Positions 17,213 to 25,455 are shown, counted from the stretch's first letter. The stretch is 41,999 bases of DNA from Cyanobacteria bacterium QS_4_48_99 (GCA_003021505.1 PXPT01000045.1:1-41999), one strand, 5' to 3'. Made by a program: numbers and translations. Notes: a model not told the origin generated them from the sequence alone.

Positions 17213-17230
17213 ATTTCATCCTAATTTAAT
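17213..17230 (+). promoter_or_regulatory. Candidate OmpR-type operator upstream of the Rieske gene
   Basis: ATTTCATCCTAATTTAAT matches the motif at 12022, 13476 and 13533 (TTCAT-N6-TTCAT) except for one base in the second half-site. It lies 42 bp before the Rieske start, a suitable place for a promoter site. Confidence 0.5.
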
Positions 17231-17271
17231 TTTTGCCTGCTACACCTGAAGGTGAATTGCAAGTATGAAAA

Positions 17272-17837
17272 ATGAAAAATTGGATATCTTCTAAAAATCG
17301 ACGGCAGTTCCTGAAATACATGGTGGCAGAACGGGAAGTCTTGCTATGGGATGGCTGTTTCCCCGCAGTGGAGAGACTCGTGAAGCTAATTTAGAAAGCT
17401 TCTGCGCTTCGTATCCCTACAACTCGCGCTGCGAAGATTATCTCTCTCAGGCGGGCGTCATAGCTGTTAACAGTCAGGGCAATCCCGTTGCGCCGTCGCA
17501 AGTTTTAGCTAATGCTCAACCCGGAAATCCCGTGCCAGTACAAGGGTTATCAAATACTACTTATCTGGTAATTAAGGAGGGACCCGAAATTGCTCGATAT
17601 GGCATTAGTCCTGTTTGTCCACACCAAGGATGCATCGTGGATTGGAAGCCACAGCAAGATCGCTTCGTGTGTCCTTGTCATGGCTCTGAGTTTGATGCCC
17701 AAGGGCGAGTGGAAGAGGGTCCAGCCATCAATCCCTTGCCTCTGGTGACGGTAGTAGCGAAGGACAATCGAATCCGTCTGTTAAAGCGCGAGAACTCCGA
17801 GACAAACTTCGATCCTCGCAATCAGAACTACTCATGA
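17272..17837 (+). pseudogene. Rieske [2Fe-2S] protein with Tat signal, one-base frameshift
   Basis: Translation from the ATG at 17272 gives MKNWISSKNRRQFLKYMVA, a twin-arginine signal (RRQFLK). The frame is then lost; one extra base near 17332 would give GTGSLAMGWLFPRSG, and the rest is open to 17837. The mature part has both Rieske cluster ligand motifs, CPHQGC and CPCHGS, and the Gly/Pro end loop (GPAINPLPL). The restored protein of about 188 residues is like the PetC-related Rieske proteins outside the main cytochrome b6f set. Its stop overlaps the ATG of the NADH dehydrogenase (ATGA), so the two were one operon. The remaining frame from 17346 lacks the signal, so a product could not be exported correctly. 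Confidence 0.8.
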
Positions 17838-19261
17838 ACTCTCGGACTAACCATTCAGCTCATCAAACAGTAATTCTCGGTGGCGGTTTTGCCGAACTCT
17901 TCACAGCCATCCACTTGAGCAAAAAGGGATATTCCCAGCCAGTCGTACTGATTGACACAGAAGAGCGCTTCACTTTTAAGCCCTTGCTCTATGAACTGCT
18001 CAGTGAGGAGTTAAGTAGAAACCAAGTTTTGCCTCCCTTTGAGAAACTGTTGCATGGGAGTGGTGTGAAGTTTGTGCAAGATCAGGTGCAAGCAATTGAC
18101 CTGCCGAATCGAGGAGTAGAACTTGCTAAAGGCGGACGCTATGCCTATAACCATTTAGTGTTGGCTTTGGGCAGTGTCGCTGGTGATTTCGGAATTGAAG
18201 GGGTGAACGAGAATACATTTCCCTTCCGTAGCGGCAAAAATGCGATCGCGCTCAAAAACCATCTCCGTAGCGGCAAAAATGCGATCGCGCTCAAAAACCA
18301 TCTACGAAACCGTCTCAAGCAAGCAACCCGGACACCAGATCCTCAGCAACGCCGTTATTTGCTTACTGTCGCGGTGATCGGTGCCGGACCAGCAGGTGTG
18401 GAATTGGCAGCCACTCTGGGGGATTTACTACCCCACTGGTACAGCGAAATGGGTGGCAACCCGGAAGAAATTCGCCTGGTGCTGATGAATCGAGGCTCCC
18501 AAATCCTCAAGGGGGATATTAATCGCCACATGCGCCCATCTGCCCGAACTGCCTTGAAAAAGCGCAGCGTGCCAGTGGAATTTCTCTTGGGGGCTTCTGT
18601 CAGTGCCTTTACTCCGCAGCGGGTGTAGTTTAAGCGCAATAATCAAAATGAGTCTCTAGAAGCTGCAACCATGGTTTGGACAACAGGAACGACGACTCAT
18701 CCGCTGATTCAATCCTTGCCGATTCCCCCATCACACTGCAAAAAGGGAGGTCGTCTGCTGGTTACTCCCACGCTGCGATTACCTCATTTCCCCGAAGTTT
18801 TTGCGGCTGGAGATTGTGCCGCCGATTTGCAAAACCCGCAAATTTTGCCCCCTAATGCCCAGGTTGCCTATCAGCAAGGAGAAGCGATCGCTGGCAATCT
18901 GCTCGCCATTTCCCAAGGGAAGCCGCCTACCTCTGCGGAAGTGCATCTACGCGGGTCACTTCTCAAACTCGGATTGGGCGTGGCTAGAGCAAACTTGTTT
19001 GAGAACTTTGTGGTGACAGGCAAAGCTGCTCACCTGATGCGTCTAGGCATTTATCTTACCCTATTACCCAATCTAGCTCACCATCTCGAAGCTACCACTC
19101 AATGGCTAAATAACGAGAGCTTTAATCTTTTCAGCAATTCTGCTTGCGAGCAAAAACAATGTTGTCGGTGGGTTGGCGGGATAGGGGTAGTTGTTGCGTT
19201 GTTAGGGATGGGTTGGTGGTTTGCTCGTAGAGCGAATCGTCCCGCCCAAACAATTTCGTAG
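17834..19261 (+). pseudogene. Type II NAD(P)H dehydrogenase (NDH-2), in-frame TAG at codon 265
   Basis: Both parts, 17834-18628 and 18629-19261, are in the same frame; the TAG is at 18626-18628. Readthrough would give 475 residues. Seen: an FAD-binding glycine loop GGGFAE (16-21), a second dinucleotide loop VIGAGPAGVE (about 181-190) for NAD(P)H, the FAD motif FAAGDCA (about 322-328, after the stop) and a C-terminal hydrophobic helix (about 450-467) that would attach it to the membrane. NDH-2 passes electrons from NAD(P)H to quinone without pumping protons. A 39-bp duplication (18226-18303) adds 13 residues between the FAD and NAD domains. The usual Tyr/Leu after GGGFAG is LFTA here with Glu in place of Gly, a further mild oddity. 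Confidence 0.85.
18226..18303 (+). repeat. Perfect 39-bp tandem duplication inside NDH-2
   Basis: Units 18226-18264 and 18265-18303 are identical, each containing one HIP1-like GCGATCGC and encoding RSGKNAIALKNHL. Being a multiple of three, the duplication keeps the frame. No divergence between copies suggests it is recent. Confidence 0.92.
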
Positions 19262-19330
19262 CGTTTGACACCAAGCCTGCTTGCAAAGTTTATGCGAGGA
19301 TTCACACTCAATACAAAGAGGTAAAAACTG

Positions 19331-19969
19331 ATGGACTTAAGTTGGGCACACGTACATCTGATTTTCAATCACTTCCCAATCATAGGGGCTATACTTGGTT
19401 TTTTACTACTGGGTTATGCTGCCCTCACTAAAAGTGAACAAGTGAAGCAGGCAAGTTATTGGGGCTTCATCTTCATTGCGCTAACTACGATCCTGGCATA
19501 TTTTGCAGGCACGCAAGCAGCAGCAGCGGTTAGTGATGTTCCTAATGTCGCAGGGATTCATCAACATAAACAAGTCGCGCAGCAGTCCCTAATTGCTCTA
19601 GAGATCTTAGGAGTATTGAGCATAGGAGGTTTATTTCTTTTTCGAGGTGCAAAAAAAACGCCGAGTTGGTTCACTATCACTATGTTGATCGTTACCTTGG
19701 CTGCTGCTGTTCTGGCATCGTGGGCAGGAATTCTTGGAGGAAAAATTAGGCACACCGAAATTCGAGGAGAGTTAGATTTTTTAGCGCCAGTGGAAGCAGA
19801 AGAGGGAGGACACAGCCACGGAGGTTCGGGAAGTGAGCAGGGACACTCAGAGGGAACTGGCTCTTCTCAACCTTCCTCGATGGAACAGGGAACTGGCTCT
19901 TCTCAACCTTCCTCTACTGAGCAGGGAAACTCAGAGGGATCTGGGGACTCTCATGAGCATTCTCATTAA
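19331..19969 (+). CDS. DUF2231-like membrane protein with His-rich tail
   Basis: A 212-residue membrane protein with four predicted helices (about residues 15-30, 40-58, 83-103, 112-133). Histidines in HVHLIFNHFPIIGA near the N-terminus and HQHKQVAQQS between helices match the DUF2231 / ferric-reductase-like heme or metal site pattern. The hydrophilic tail (150-212) is rich in His, Ser and Gly (GGHSHGGSGSEQGHSEG; DSHEHSH) and carries a 12-residue duplication. The tail probably binds metal. The neighbourhood (copper ATPase, Rieske, NDH-2) fits a metal or redox role; the exact function is unknown. Confidence 0.7.
   Translation: MDLSWAHVHLIFNHFPIIGAILGFLLLGYAALTKSEQVKQASYWGFIFIALTTILAYFAGTQAAAAVSDVPNVAGIHQHKQVAQQSLIALEILGVLSIGGLFLFRGAKKTPSWFTITMLIVTLAAAVLASWAGILGGKIRHTEIRGELDFLAPVEAEEGGHSHGGSGSEQGHSEGTGSSQPSSMEQGTGSSQPSSTEQGNSEGSGDSHEHSH
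19855..19926 (+). repeat. 36-bp imperfect tandem repeat in the His-rich tail
   Basis: Two units (19855-19890 and 19891-19926) encode TGSSQPSSMEQG and TGSSQPSSTEQG. They differ at a few bases, so the duplication is older than the one in NDH-2. Confidence 0.8.
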
Positions 19970-20372
19970 GGAAATAGTTGTTCATTTCGCCAGGCGTTAA
20001 AAACTCCTACTGCAACATTCAAGTCGGTATCGTTCATCACTACTGCTGTGGTTAGAAATGTGAAATTGCAGGTTTACTCTCCATCGACTGGAGACTTTAT
20101 TATAAATTTCAACAACCTCGAAATGCTGAATTTTCACTCATCCCATCAGGCTATACAAATACAGCAGTTTTCGACGACCTGAGGTACACCTTGGCGCGAA
20201 ACTGGGAAAGGGGGAAAGGGAAAAGGGGAAATTCCTTTAATCCTTACCCAAAACCTTTAACCTACTTTCGGATTTCGCTGTACTTCCCACTCGATGCTTG
20301 CCCGCTGTAAGTGTAGCCGTTTGCAACAGGTTATCTGTGGCGCGAAAGTAATTCAAATAGGAGGAAAGACCG
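19970..20372. other. Intergenic, no gene seen
   Basis: About 400 bp between the DUF2231-like and DUF4396 genes. A small hairpin (CTCCA/TGGAG, near 20077-20091) and a purine-rich run (GGGAAAGGGG near 20206-20230) are the only structures. A strong ribosome site (GGAGG, 20360-20364) belongs to the next gene. Confidence 0.5.
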
Positions 20373-21035
20373 ATGGCAGCTTTTATAGAAACATTGCGAG
20401 CAATTATTTCAAACCCGGTGTTGCTTTCCATCTGGGCAGCGCTGGTGGTGCTATCCCTGTGGTATGTAACCCGAGACTTGACTCGAAAAAATACGGGTCT
20501 AATGCCACTAATGAAAGTGGTTTGGTTTCTGATTGTCCTCTACTCAGGACCGATTGGTCTGGCAGTATACCGATATTCTGGTCGCAAGCAGATTCCTCAG
20601 GATTCGTTATGGCGCAGAACGTTTCGTTCCGATGCCCACTGCTACTCCGGCTGCGGACTCGGCGAGATTATCGGTGTGACGCTTACGGTGGGCTTGCTGG
20701 GACTCAGTAATCTCTGGGTTGCCCTGATCACGTTCGCCTGCGCTTACATAATCGGCTTCTCACTCACTATTGGTCCCCTCCTTCAAGGTGGCGAGAGTCT
20801 CACTAGCGCCATATCGGATTCCTTTTGGGGCGAAACCGCTAGCATCACGGGAATGGAGGTTGCGGCGATTGGGGTTGACCTGTGGTTGGCGGGGGATGCC
20901 AGGATGGGTAATTTGCTATTCTGGGGTTCGTTGATCGTTTCGCTTATCGTCGGGTTTTTCATAGCTGATCCCATCAACGCGCTTCTGATTCGGTTTGGCG
21001 TGAAAGAAGGAATGATGAATCCCCGATATACATAG
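20373..21035 (+). CDS. DUF4396 membrane protein
   Basis: A 220-residue integral membrane protein started at ATG 20373 behind GGAGG. Helices are at about residues 16-34, 44-63, 98-118, 120-142, 155-172 and 180-200. The conserved motif DAHCYSGCGLGEIIG (about 87-101), with His and two Cys at the mouth of a helix, matches DUF4396. The family is often found beside copper or other metal-resistance genes, which fits here. A metal-transport or metal-binding role is inferred from motif and location only. Confidence 0.7.
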   Translation: MAAFIETLRAIISNPVLLSIWAALVVLSLWYVTRDLTRKNTGLMPLMKVVWFLIVLYSGPIGLAVYRYSGRKQIPQDSLWRRTFRSDAHCYSGCGLGEIIGVTLTVGLLGLSNLWVALITFACAYIIGFSLTIGPLLQGGESLTSAISDSFWGETASITGMEVAAIGVDLWLAGDARMGNLLFWGSLIVSLIVGFFIADPINALLIRFGVKEGMMNPRYT

Positions 21036-21269
21036 CTGTAGGGGCTAGATGGAATTTTGTATGTGGCAGGTTAGGCTGTTACAGCCTAAGCGCTACTAGC
21101 TATTAGCGCACTAGAAGCTCGAAGCTGGGAGCTATTATTTCCCTCTGCCTTCTGCCTTATTGGTTTTCAAGCAAGACCCACGCTCTTTAGACGTGGGATG
21201 TAACGTGGTTAGCTTTAGCTAAGGTGATTTAATTAGACAGTATGCAAAAGATAAGATAATAATGAAAAC

Positions 21270-22484
21270 ATAATAAATCTTACTTACCAAGATAAGCTTG
21301 AGCCCACTAAGGCACAGAGCCAGACAATGAGCGACTGGTTAGAAACTAGTCGTAAGGTCTGGAACTATGCCCTTGATGAGCGCAAGGATTGGTACAAGTC
21401 AAGATCGTGTCGGATAGACGCTTGCTCGATTAGGAGTGAGTATGTAATCCCTGCTGATACCCAACGTCCGAGTTACGTTAACCAGGCTAAAGCACTAACC
21501 GAAACTAAAAAGGCTAACCCAGACTTCAAGGCTGTCCAGTCTGCTGTACTGCAACAGGTACTCAAGCGACTAGAACACGCTTTCACTTCTATGTGGGAGC
21601 GTGGTTTCGGCTTTCCACGGTTTAAGAAGGCTGGACAATTCCGGTCGTTAACCTTTCCACAACTAGCAGACAACCCAGTGCAAGGGAATAGAATCAAAAT
21701 TCCTAAAATTGGACTGGTCAAGGTTCGCTGGTCACGACCTATCCCAGACGGTTTTGTAGTCAAGCAAGCCCAAATGGTTAGGAAAGCTTCGGGCTGGTAT
21801 GTGATGCTAACCCTACAGTGTGATGTTGACGTGCCATCGCCAACTGCTAAGGGTAATCCTATGGGGTTGGATGTTGGGCTTCAGTCTCTAGTAGCAACCT
21901 CTGACAAGGAGCTAATTCCAGCTCCTAAGTTTTTTTTAAGCCTCCCACGCAAGCTGCGATTGCTGCAAAAACGAGCCAGTAGAAAACAGAGGGGTTCAAG
22001 TAACTGGAAGAAGGCACAACACAGAGTTGCCAAACTACACGAGCATATAGCTAACTGTCGCCAGGATTTCTTCTACAAGCTTGCTCATCAGCTCTGTAAT
22101 AGGGCAGGAATGATCTTCGTAGAAGACCTAAACTTTCTCGCTTGGGCAAAAGGACTCTTCTCGAAGCATATGCTAGATGCCAGCTTTGGGGAGTTCTTTA
22201 GGATACTGGAGTGGATTTGCTGGAAACGAGACGTATTGTTCCTTAAGGTAGATGCTTCTCACACTAGCCAAATATGCCCAGAATGCGGCACTCACACAGG
22301 TAAAAAGGAACTATCTCAACGAGTTCACAAATGCCATGAGTGTGGGCACGAAGGCGATAGAGACGTGGCAGCATCTCAAATCGTAGCTCAACGCGGGCTT
22401 GCAGCGGTGGGACATACCGTCAAGATGCTTGATAAGGGGTTAAGCGTAAGCTCCCCTACGACCCAAGAATTCCACGCGCTTTAA
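21270..22484 (+). CDS. tnpB: TnpB RNA-guided nuclease
   Basis: The core frame runs from ATG 21327 to 22484 (385 residues). Homology continues upstream in frame (NLTYQDKLEPTKAQSQT) to codon 21270, which is ATA where the sister copy has ATG, so the original start seems mutated. Translation from 21327 removes about 19 N-terminal residues of the wedge/OBD region. All RuvC catalytic residues are present, numbered from 21327: Asp182 (GLDVG), Glu266 (VEDLNF) and Asp346 (DRDVAAS). The zinc finger is CPECG-CHECG. TnpB with its omega RNA cuts DNA next to a short target motif. Catalytic residues are intact, so activity depends on the start. Confidence 0.85.
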   Translation: MINLTYQDKLEPTKAQSQTMSDWLETSRKVWNYALDERKDWYKSRSCRIDACSIRSEYVIPADTQRPSYVNQAKALTETKKANPDFKAVQSAVLQQVLKRLEHAFTSMWERGFGFPRFKKAGQFRSLTFPQLADNPVQGNRIKIPKIGLVKVRWSRPIPDGFVVKQAQMVRKASGWYVMLTLQCDVDVPSPTAKGNPMGLDVGLQSLVATSDKELIPAPKFFLSLPRKLRLLQKRASRKQRGSSNWKKAQHRVAKLHEHIANCRQDFFYKLAHQLCNRAGMIFVEDLNFLAWAKGLFSKHMLDASFGEFFRILEWICWKRDVLFLKVDASHTSQICPECGTHTGKKELSQRVHKCHECGHEGDRDVAASQIVAQRGLAAVGHTVKMLDKGLSVSSPTTQEFHAL

Positions 22485-22500
22485 GCCGTGGGAGTGTCAA
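22400..22500 (+). ncRNA. Predicted omega RNA (reRNA) overlapping the tnpB 3' end
   Basis: In this class the guide RNA spans the tnpB 3' end and the right end of the element, with the guide part beyond the element. The terminal hairpin (22472-22491) and the CCCCTACGACC segment fit that layout. Boundaries are guessed from family knowledge; the guide would be the DNA after about 22500. Confidence 0.4.
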
Positions 22501-22503
22501 TCA

Positions 22504-22815
22504 TTAGGCTGATGCCACAAGTTGACCAATCATCACCGCTAGCGCCACTAACCCAAGGATAATCATCAATCCCGCAGGCATAAACTTGCCAGTCTTCCGT
22601 AGTCGGATGATGAAGACGATTACTAAAACTGCTGCTACCACTGTTGCCAGAACTACTCCCCAAGTTTGTCCCGACGCGCCGCCCAGGATAAGCAAGATGC
22701 CGCTGACAATCCCAGAAATCAACGAAATCTGAGTCCGAGCTTGAATATATCCGATTATGCCGCCAATAATGGCAATAATGCCATAGGCGATCGCTGCAAT
22801 ACTTCCTAAGTTCAT
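22504..22815 (-). CDS. TMEM14 family small membrane protein
   Basis: A 103-residue protein, started at ATG 22815 because MNLGSIAAIAYGIIAIIGGIIGY is the family beginning; the longer frame to 22893 would overlap the upstream gene with polar, non-conserved residues. Four short Gly/Ala-rich helices. TMEM14 homologues (including FAX1 in plastids) are proposed to help fatty-acid or heme-precursor export; the bacterial role is not known. Its stop is close to the right end of the TnpB element, so insertion may have occurred just after this gene without damaging it. Confidence 0.75.
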   Translation of the reverse strand: MNLGSIAAIAYGIIAIIGGIIGYIQARTQISLISGIVSGILLILGGASGQTWGVVLATVVAAVLVIVFIIRLRKTGKFMPAGLMIILGLVALAVMIGQLVASA

Positions 22816-22858
22816 TCCTGATTGCTCACTAACTGGACTTACCAATAATCGCAGAGTA

Positions 22859-23305
22859 TCACTTTCGCTCGCATTCCCGTTGCGTAACCTCATGCCGATA
22901 GCGAAACATATCCTCCAGGCGCGAATTCACCCACCAACCAAGCAGAAACTCAGCAATTTCTCCCCCCGGTAAGGTATACTCAATCGCATCAGTTAGTCGG
23001 GTTTGCCCATTCTCCTCCCTAAATTGATGACGATGCACCCAAGACTGCATGGGACCATCGACTTGCTCATCTGTAAATTGCTGATATTGTTTGCATTCGG
23101 TGTGGCGGGCTTGCCAGGGTATAGGCAAAGGTCCCAGGAAAATGCGGAATTCTGAAATTGCACCAACTTCGAGTCCTCCCTCCCGGCGGATGACTTGAAC
23201 AGGTTGCCAAGGAGGAGTTAGCAGTTCCAGGACGTCTGCTCGTTCGTGAAACTTCCAGACGACTTCAACTGGGGCAGCGATTAGGGTGGAATATTGGAAA
23301 CGCAT
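22859..23305 (-). CDS. SRPBCC-family (START/Bet v1-like) protein
   Basis: A 148-residue soluble protein with the SRPBCC pattern: N-terminal strand FQYSTLIAAPVEVVWKFHERADVLELLTPPWQ, central QARHTECKQYQQFTDEQVDGPMQSWVHRHQF, and C-terminal long helix (NSRLEDMFRYRHEVTQ). This fold holds hydrophobic ligands. The substrate is unknown. The end of the gene is about 43 bp from the start of the TMEM14 gene on the same strand, so they may be cotranscribed. Confidence 0.8.
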   Translation of the reverse strand: MRFQYSTLIAAPVEVVWKFHERADVLELLTPPWQPVQVIRREGGLEVGAISEFRIFLGPLPIPWQARHTECKQYQQFTDEQVDGPMQSWVHRHQFREENGQTRLTDAIEYTLPGGEIAEFLLGWWVNSRLEDMFRYRHEVTQRECERK

Positions 23306-23337
23306 GAGCCCAATAATAATTCGTAATGCGTAATTCC

Positions 23338-23358
23338 GGGCGAACCGCCGGCTCGCCC
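23338..23358. repeat. Palindromic repeat GGGCGA/TCGCCC
   Basis: A stem-loop with GGGCGA (23338-23343) and TCGCCC (23353-23358) around a GC-rich loop, with AT-rich flanks in which TAATTCGTAATGCG and TTACTAATTA recur. It is a dispersed cyanobacterial repeat and may also end transcription from the CPXCG gene. Confidence 0.6.
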
Positions 23359-23388
23359 CTACGAATTAACAATTACTAATTATTTTTA

Positions 23389-23577
23389 TCATTCCTCACA
23401 GTCGCTATCAATTTCAATATCGAGAGTATCTTCGTCCACTCGCAGGTATAGCACATTGGGGCGGCAGCAGACTTGACAATCTTCGATATAAGACTGTTGC
23501 ATCCCAGCACTAAGATCCACGAAGGTGGGATTTGATTCGCCACAAAAGGCACAGGAAAACTCAGTAGTGGTTTGCAT
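23389..23577 (-). CDS. CPXCG-motif Cys-rich small protein
   Basis: A 62-residue protein with two zinc-type Cys pairs: FSCAFCGE near the N-terminus and CQVCCRPN in the middle, and an acidic C-terminus (RVDEDTLDIEIDSDCEE). It matches the CPXCG small-protein family of unknown function. It is directly coupled to the upstream radical SAM gene: the stop TAA and start ATG share a base (TAATG at 23575-23579). The two are therefore probably made together. Confidence 0.8.
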   Translation of the reverse strand: MQTTTEFSCAFCGESNPTFVDLSAGMQQSYIEDCQVCCRPNVLYLRVDEDTLDIEIDSDCEE

Positions 23578-25187
23578 TAATTTTTAATTGTGGTTGTTGC
23601 GTCCTCTAAGTGCTTGAGAAGAGTTTTTTGAGGAAGGGAGCTTTGCAAGTGACTCCAGGGTAAGACTTGCTCAGTTGACCAGTTAGTATGGACATAAAAA
23701 TCGAGTTCTGGTAATTGTCCTTTCAGTTGTTTAAAGGCACGCTTGTAACTCCCCACAGAGTCGCCATAGTTTCGGGTGAGTTCTAATAATTTAGAAAGGC
23801 GGCGATCGCCTCTAGAAATTAATGCCTGAATCACTGACCAATTATAGCTTTCGGGTCGAAAATCAATGCCGCGCGATCGCAACTGTTTTTGCAAATACTT
23901 CAGTCGTTTGTTCCCTTCGGAATTCACACCAAACCACTGAAAAGGTGTATGAGCTTTCGGCACAAATGTCGAGCATCCTAAAGTCAAGCGTAACCCAGGA
24001 GCGGCTTTTTTTATCTCCTGCATCATTGCTACCGTCTGCTCGATATCGGCTTCTTCCTCACCGGGAACCCCTACCATACCGTAGAGTTTGACACCCTTTA
24101 ATCCCCCTGCCTTGGCATTCACTGCCGCCTGGATAATCTCCTCGTTGTCCAGCTTTTTATTAATAATTTGCCGCAATCTTGGCGAACCACTTTCCACGGC
24201 AATGGTAATTGAGCGCGTATCTCGCTTACTCAGCGTTGTTGCCAACTTCTCTGTCACCGTATTTGTGCGTACCGAAGCCAGACTAAGCCGCACGTCGTCA
24301 TATTGGGGTTGAGCGATGTGATCGAGTAACGCTTCAAACTCTGGGTGCTGCGTCACGGATGCCCCTAGTAAGCCGATGCGATTAGTGAACTTCAATCCCT
24401 GCTCAATCGCAGGAATCAAGGAGCCTTTTAAACTGGCAGTGCGAAAGGGGAGAGTGAGATAACTCGCCAAACAGAAACGGCACATTTCTGGGCAACTACG
24501 CACCACTTCCGCCATGTAAATGTTTTCCCAAGCTGCCTTCTCAGTTACCACTGTCGATGCTGAGAGAGTGTTGCCCCGGTAAGTTTGCTTTTCTACCTGA
24601 GCCGGAATTTCCGCATCCAAGGGCTTAATCGACTCAATCGCCCCATCTGGGCTGTAATAACTCACCTCATACAAACTCGGGACATAAACCCCCGGAACTT
24701 GAGTAAGCCGACGTAACTGTGTTTTTCTGGGGGCGTTTCTAACTTCCTTGTAAGCATCAACAAAGTTATCCAGCAGGTTTTCCCCGTCTCCCAACAAAAT
24801 AATGTCGAAGAAATCCGCAAAGGGTTCTGGGTTAGCACTCAGTACAGAACCACCGCCGAAAACGAGGGGGTGGGGATCGCTACGTTCACCAGCACGAATG
24901 GGAATTTCTCGAGATTCGAGAAGATTAAGAATGTTGATGTAATCCAGTTCCCAGGAGACAGAAAAGCCCAAAATTTCAGGCGTGCGCGGCAGGGATTCGT
25001 GAATATCTGTAAACAGGCGACTCACCTGAAGATCCGAACGCATCGCCAAAGTTGCCCAGACAATTTGATAGCCCAGGCTAGTAATCCCCACACTATACTC
25101 GTTGGGAAAAGCAAAAATCGTCGGAATCGCGTCAACGTCAGCGGAAGCGGGGGTAAATAAGAGGCGTTCGCTGGAAAATACACTCAA
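23577..25187 (-). CDS. B12-binding-like radical SAM protein, TIGR03960-related
   Basis: A 536-residue enzyme with an N-terminal cobalamin-binding-like Rossmann part (about 20-165: YSVGITSLGYQIVW, PEILGFSVSWELDYINIL, FGGGSVLSANPEPF, DIILLGDGE) followed by a radical SAM core. The cluster motif is CPEMCRFC (CxxxCxxC), with the GGE-like segment and later SGSPRLRQ. It has no HxxG cobalamin motif that I can point to. The family acts on unknown targets; some members are in tRNA modification neighbourhoods. The downstream CPXCG protein overlaps by one base and may be its small partner. Confidence 0.75.
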   Translation of the reverse strand: MSVFSSERLLFTPASADVDAIPTIFAFPNEYSVGITSLGYQIVWATLAMRSDLQVSRLFTDIHESLPRTPEILGFSVSWELDYINILNLLESREIPIRAGERSDPHPLVFGGGSVLSANPEPFADFFDIILLGDGENLLDNFVDAYKEVRNAPRKTQLRRLTQVPGVYVPSLYEVSYYSPDGAIESIKPLDAEIPAQVEKQTYRGNTLSASTVVTEKAAWENIYMAEVVRSCPEMCRFCLASYLTLPFRTASLKGSLIPAIEQGLKFTNRIGLLGASVTQHPEFEALLDHIAQPQYDDVRLSLASVRTNTVTEKLATTLSKRDTRSITIAVESGSPRLRQIINKKLDNEEIIQAAVNAKAGGLKGVKLYGMVGVPGEEEADIEQTVAMMQEIKKAAPGLRLTLGCSTFVPKAHTPFQWFGVNSEGNKRLKYLQKQLRSRGIDFRPESYNWSVIQALISRGDRRLSKLLELTRNYGDSVGSYKRAFKQLKGQLPELDFYVHTNWSTEQVLPWSHLQSSLPQKTLLKHLEDATTTIKN

Positions 25188-25321
25188 AGCTTACTCGAAA
25201 ATAGGCGGCATACCGGATTTGCATATTCCATTGTAAAAACTCTCTGTGTTCTTCTCTTTGTGTCCTTTGTTGGGGCGGTGCTCACAAGCTTCCCAAGGAT
25301 TCCTCGGAAGACAAGGGCACG

Positions 25322-25343
25322 GGTGGCGAAGTACTTCGCCACC
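25322..25343. repeat. Perfect 22-bp palindrome between priA and the radical SAM gene
   Basis: GGTGGCGAAGT joined to ACTTCGCCACC with no loop. Followed by GCGAACCGGCGGCTCGCC-type repeat DNA. It is probably a dispersed repeat rather than a regulator site. Confidence 0.7.
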
Positions 25344-25455
25344 GTGAGGAGGGGCTGTGTAAGCCACCTGCGGGCGCACCTTGTAAGCCCCGTCTGTCCG
25401 TCGGCGCCTTGCGAACCGGCGGCTCGCCTGTGGTTCCTTCAATACCGATTATTGC

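Larger units (their letters stand above)
21177..22500 (+). mobile_element. TnpB-only IS200/IS605-type element (IS1341-like)
   Basis: The element holds one tnpB with no TnpA transposase. The left side has hairpin CCCACG(21177-21182)/CGTGGG(21192-21197) and the right side has CCACG/CGTGG (22472-22491) directly after the stop, matching the end structures of this class. It would need a TnpA from elsewhere to move. A second copy begins at the left window edge. Exact ends are estimates. Confidence 0.75.

Noticed and set aside
241-19261. Reassigned stop codon to explain the in-frame stops
   Set aside because: TAG, TGA and TAA are all involved, two genes also have frameshifts, and normal genes nearby end with the same codons; decay or sequence error fits better.
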